This document shows, piece after piece, positions 61,685-64,000 of a stretch of DNA of 64,000 nucleotides; the first letter of the stretch is position 1, and each line of letters starts with the position of its first letter. A program made the translations under genes and the position numbers. Below the pieces are notes generated by a model, which worked only from the letters and a program-made list of their open reading frames with translations, was not told where the DNA came from and searched no databases. This DNA is from Acidobacteriota bacterium (GTDB taxonomy: Bacteria > Acidobacteriota > Blastocatellia > Pyrinomonadales > Pyrinomonadaceae), in NCBI GenBank assembly GCA_023389035.1, contig JAEWFC010000021.1:28080-92079 (forward strand), read 5' to 3'.

Positions 61685-63880
61685 TTGATTGCCGGGCCGA
61701 ATGGCAATATTAGGGGACTTTATCCAACACAAACGACCGTTGCACACGGAACGAGCTTAGCGAGGACCTCGGCGGCGACTTATGATTTCTATACCGGCGC
61801 GGTGTTGACTACGACGGATGTTGACAACAATGTTACAAACGCGACGGAATACGATGCGCTTGGCCGCCCGACAAAGTCGATAAGTGGTCTCGGCGTTACA
61901 GGCCTCGAAGCCTGGACACAGACGACTTACAACGACGTGGGCCGTTACATAGTCGTCCGCTCAGATCTTAAAACGAAAGGTGACGGCAAAAAGGTCGCGA
62001 CGCAGTTCTTTGATCAACTGGGACGAGTGCGCCTATCGAAAACGCTCGAAGACGCCGCCACCCAATCCGCCACGAACGAAACTGACGGCATTAAGGTCCA
62101 AACGAGGTATAAGACCGTCTCGGGTTATACGTACCACCTCACATCGAATCCCTACCGTGCGGATTACTCTTATAACGAGACTGACGCAACGATGGGCTGG
62201 ACATTGGCAACCTCGTGGAGCAACGGGAAACGCTCGGAGATACAAACCTTCTCCGGTGCAGGGCTGCCCGTTGCCTTCGACGGCTCAAACACCGCCTCGA
62301 CCGGCACCGTCCGAACAGACATCGATGCGGATAGGACGCTCGTCACGGATCAGGCAGGAAAGCAACGTGTCAGCAAGACGAATGCTCTTGGGCAGTTGAA
62401 AGAAGTCTGGGAGATACTTGCGGCTAGCGAGAGCGGCTCAGAGAGCGTTACCTTCCCCAACACAACCGTAGCCCACGGCTTTAAGACCACCTACGGCTAC
62501 GACACGCTCAATAACCTTACAACCGTCAACCAAGGCCTTCAAACCAGAACATTTTCGTATAGTTCGCTTTCCAGGCTCCTGAGTGCGACTAACCCCGAAA
62601 GCGGGACGATCAGCAACCAATATGATCTGAACGGCAATTTGACGCAGAAGGATGATGCTCGTGGGGTCAGGACCAACTACGTCTATGATGTTCTGAACCG
62701 TGTTACAAACCGCAACTACTCGACGCCGGGCGGAACGCCTTCTAACTATCAGGCGACGCCCAATGTTGTATACACCTACAAGACGACCGCACCCGGACTT
62801 GGTAACCTGATCAAGGTGGAATCGAGCGTTTCGACAACGGAATACACTGCGTTCGACATCTTAGGACGTGTGACGGGGCATAAGCAGACAACCGATGGTC
62901 AGCAATACACTACGGGTTATTTGTACAACCTATCTGGAGCTTTGGTAGAGCAGACCTATCCCTCGGGCCGTAAGGTGAAGAACACTTTGGATACGGACGG
63001 TAATCTTGCACAGGTGCAGAGCCAGAAGAATTCGGCGGACATTTGGCGGCCTTACGCGAGCAATTTTGTTTACACGGCTGCCGGGGCTGTTTCGAGCATG
63101 AAGCTTGGGAACGGCAAGTTTGAGACGACGGCGTTCAACAGCAGGCTTCAACCGACCCAGATAGGACTCGGAAGTTCCGCGACGAATCAGGGCCTGCTTA
63201 AACTCAACTACGATTACGGCACCACGAACAACAACGGCAATGTGCTGAGCCAAACGATCACGGTTCCGACCATTGGACAAGCAACCGGATTTGTCGCAAC
63301 GCAGGCCTATTCTTACGATTCCTTGAATCGATTGAAACAAGCCACGGAGAACATCACTCTGAATGGCGGCTCACAAACACCGTCATGGCAGCAGACTTAT
63401 ACTTTTGACCGCTACGGTAATCGAAACTTCGATGAAGCAAACACTACAACGCTTCCAAAAGACTGCACCGAATCCGGCAATCCGGTAGTTTGCGAAGCGA
63501 TCAGGCCGATCGTCAATCCGTCCGTAAATACAGCGAACAACCGTCTGAACGGCTACACCTTCGACGCGGCGGGAAACACTACCATCGACGCCGAAGGACG
63601 ACAGTTCACCTACGACGCCGAAAACAAACAGGTCATTGTTAAAGACTCGCAAAACCAAACCATCGGCGAATATTCTTATGACGGAGACGCGAAGCGGGTT
63701 AAGAAATTTGTCCCTGCCACAGGTGAGATAACGATCTTCGTCTATGACATCGAAGGCAAAATGGTTGCGGAATATTCAACTGTGATTGAACAATCACCTA
63801 AAATCAGCTACCTGACCCACGATCATCTAGGAAGTCCTCGCATTCTCACCGATCAATTCGGAGCGGTAATCTCCCTGTAA
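61685..63880 (+). pseudogene. RHS/YD-repeat protein fragment, truncated at both ends
   Basis: The frame is open upstream of the apparent TTG at 61685, but homology-like RHS sequence starts only around APNGNIRGLYPTQTTV, so the 5' part is missing. YD repeats run through the rest (EYDALGRPTKS, YDTLNNLTTVNQG, NQYDLNGNLTQKDDARG, YDVLNRVTNRNY, TYDAENKQVIV, EYSYDGDAKRVKK). It ends in the RHS core YLTHDHLGSPRILTDQFGAVIS, after which a stop appears at once in unrelated sequence. That break coincides with the left end of an IS3-type element, so the C-terminal core, and any toxin tip, has been lost. Confidence 0.85.
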
Positions 63881-64000
63881 GCATCCCCTAGAATGGTACC
63901 ACTGATAAGTGGAGTTTTCGGCCTTTGAGATAAGATACGAAAGGAGGCTGGGAATGAAGCGATCGAAGTTTAGTGAGAGGCAGGTTTTAGGGATATTAAA
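63876..64000 (+). mobile_element. Left end of an IS3-family insertion sequence
   Basis: The RHS coding sequence stops matching at about 63875; from TGTAAGCATCCCC (63876) onward the sequence is unrelated and leads within 80 bases to a transposase OrfA start. The exact end and target duplication cannot be seen because the right end is outside the window. Confidence 0.7.
63954..64000 (+). CDS. IS3-family transposase OrfA (3'-truncated by window edge)
   Basis: ATG 63954 with GGAGG about ten bases upstream. The visible residues MKRSKFSERQVLGIL match the start of the IS3 OrfA helix-turn-helix protein (typically MKKSRFSEEQI...). The rest lies outside the window. Confidence 0.8.
   Translation, partial: MKRSKFSERQVLGIL

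Noticed and set aside
61265..61747. Minus-strand 160-codon protein spanning the 21-bp array
   Set aside because: Part is antisense to the RHS fragment and the rest is the repeat; the palindromic unit keeps both strands open, so openness is not evidence of coding.

Overview
The window looks like a chromosomal segment of an Acidobacteriota bacterium, probably of the Blastocatellia / Pyrinomonadaceae type. This is inferred from gene content: two secreted VWFA-related proteins of the acidobacterial kind, many small lipoproteins, a membrane-anchored Ser/Thr kinase plus a pseudokinase, and moderate-to-high GC. No rRNA is present, so the placement is not proven.

Layout. 1-5854: 3' end of a cysteine desulfurase, a ~790-base non-coding gap holding a candidate structured RNA and a GC-rich 21-bp repeat, then the translation cluster rplM-rpsI-rpsB-tsf-pyrH-frr. 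5865-11806 (minus): three envelope proteins, the PcrA/UvrD helicase, an isochorismatase-fold hydrolase overlapping a 59-residue membrane protein, a thioesterase and tRNA-Gln(CTG). 11896-17148 (plus): smpB, leucyl aminopeptidase, two lipoproteins (one a DUF4344 metallopeptidase candidate), a 21-bp tandem repeat array and sucC. 17233-27283 (minus): a VWA protein, a NagX-like membrane protein, a YfiT/DinB protein, dnaB, rplI-rpsR-rpsF, pth, rplY, prs, tRNA-Gln(TTG), ispE and a CAP-domain protein. 27518-34883: a MerR regulator with a copper P-type ATPase, an Ntn asparaginase, an MFS exporter and a NxxGxxAF-repeat secreted protein. 34971-42830 (minus): a membrane EEP-family protein, pckG, an AT-rich island, and a VWA protein translationally coupled to a membrane Ser/Thr kinase. 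43477-54403: recA, tRNA-Phe, a xylose-type ABC transporter (GHF order), rarA, a TetR regulator with a clear operator, an S41 peptidase, a receiver-like protein and a DnaC-like ATPase. 54400-55941: msrQ and msrP, both disrupted. 56055-61101: a secreted protein, a pseudokinase and a TPR-TonB protein. 61295-64000: a second 21-bp repeat array, an RHS fragment truncated at both ends, and the left end of an IS3-type element.

The strongest unexplained signal is a family of 21-bp tandem repeats. Two intergenic arrays 45 kb apart (15639-15869 and 61295-61525) each contain exactly eleven 21-bp units built around TTTGT-N6-ACAAA. They share flanking sequence motifs and, because 21 bp is seven codons, read as a leucine-bearing heptad repeat on the minus strand. 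A degenerate third copy may lie in the AT-rich island at 38333-38551. Other items worth checking are the candidate RNA at 917-1106, the double lesion in msrPQ, the kinase with a ~105-residue activation-segment insertion, and the pseudokinase upstream of the TonB protein.
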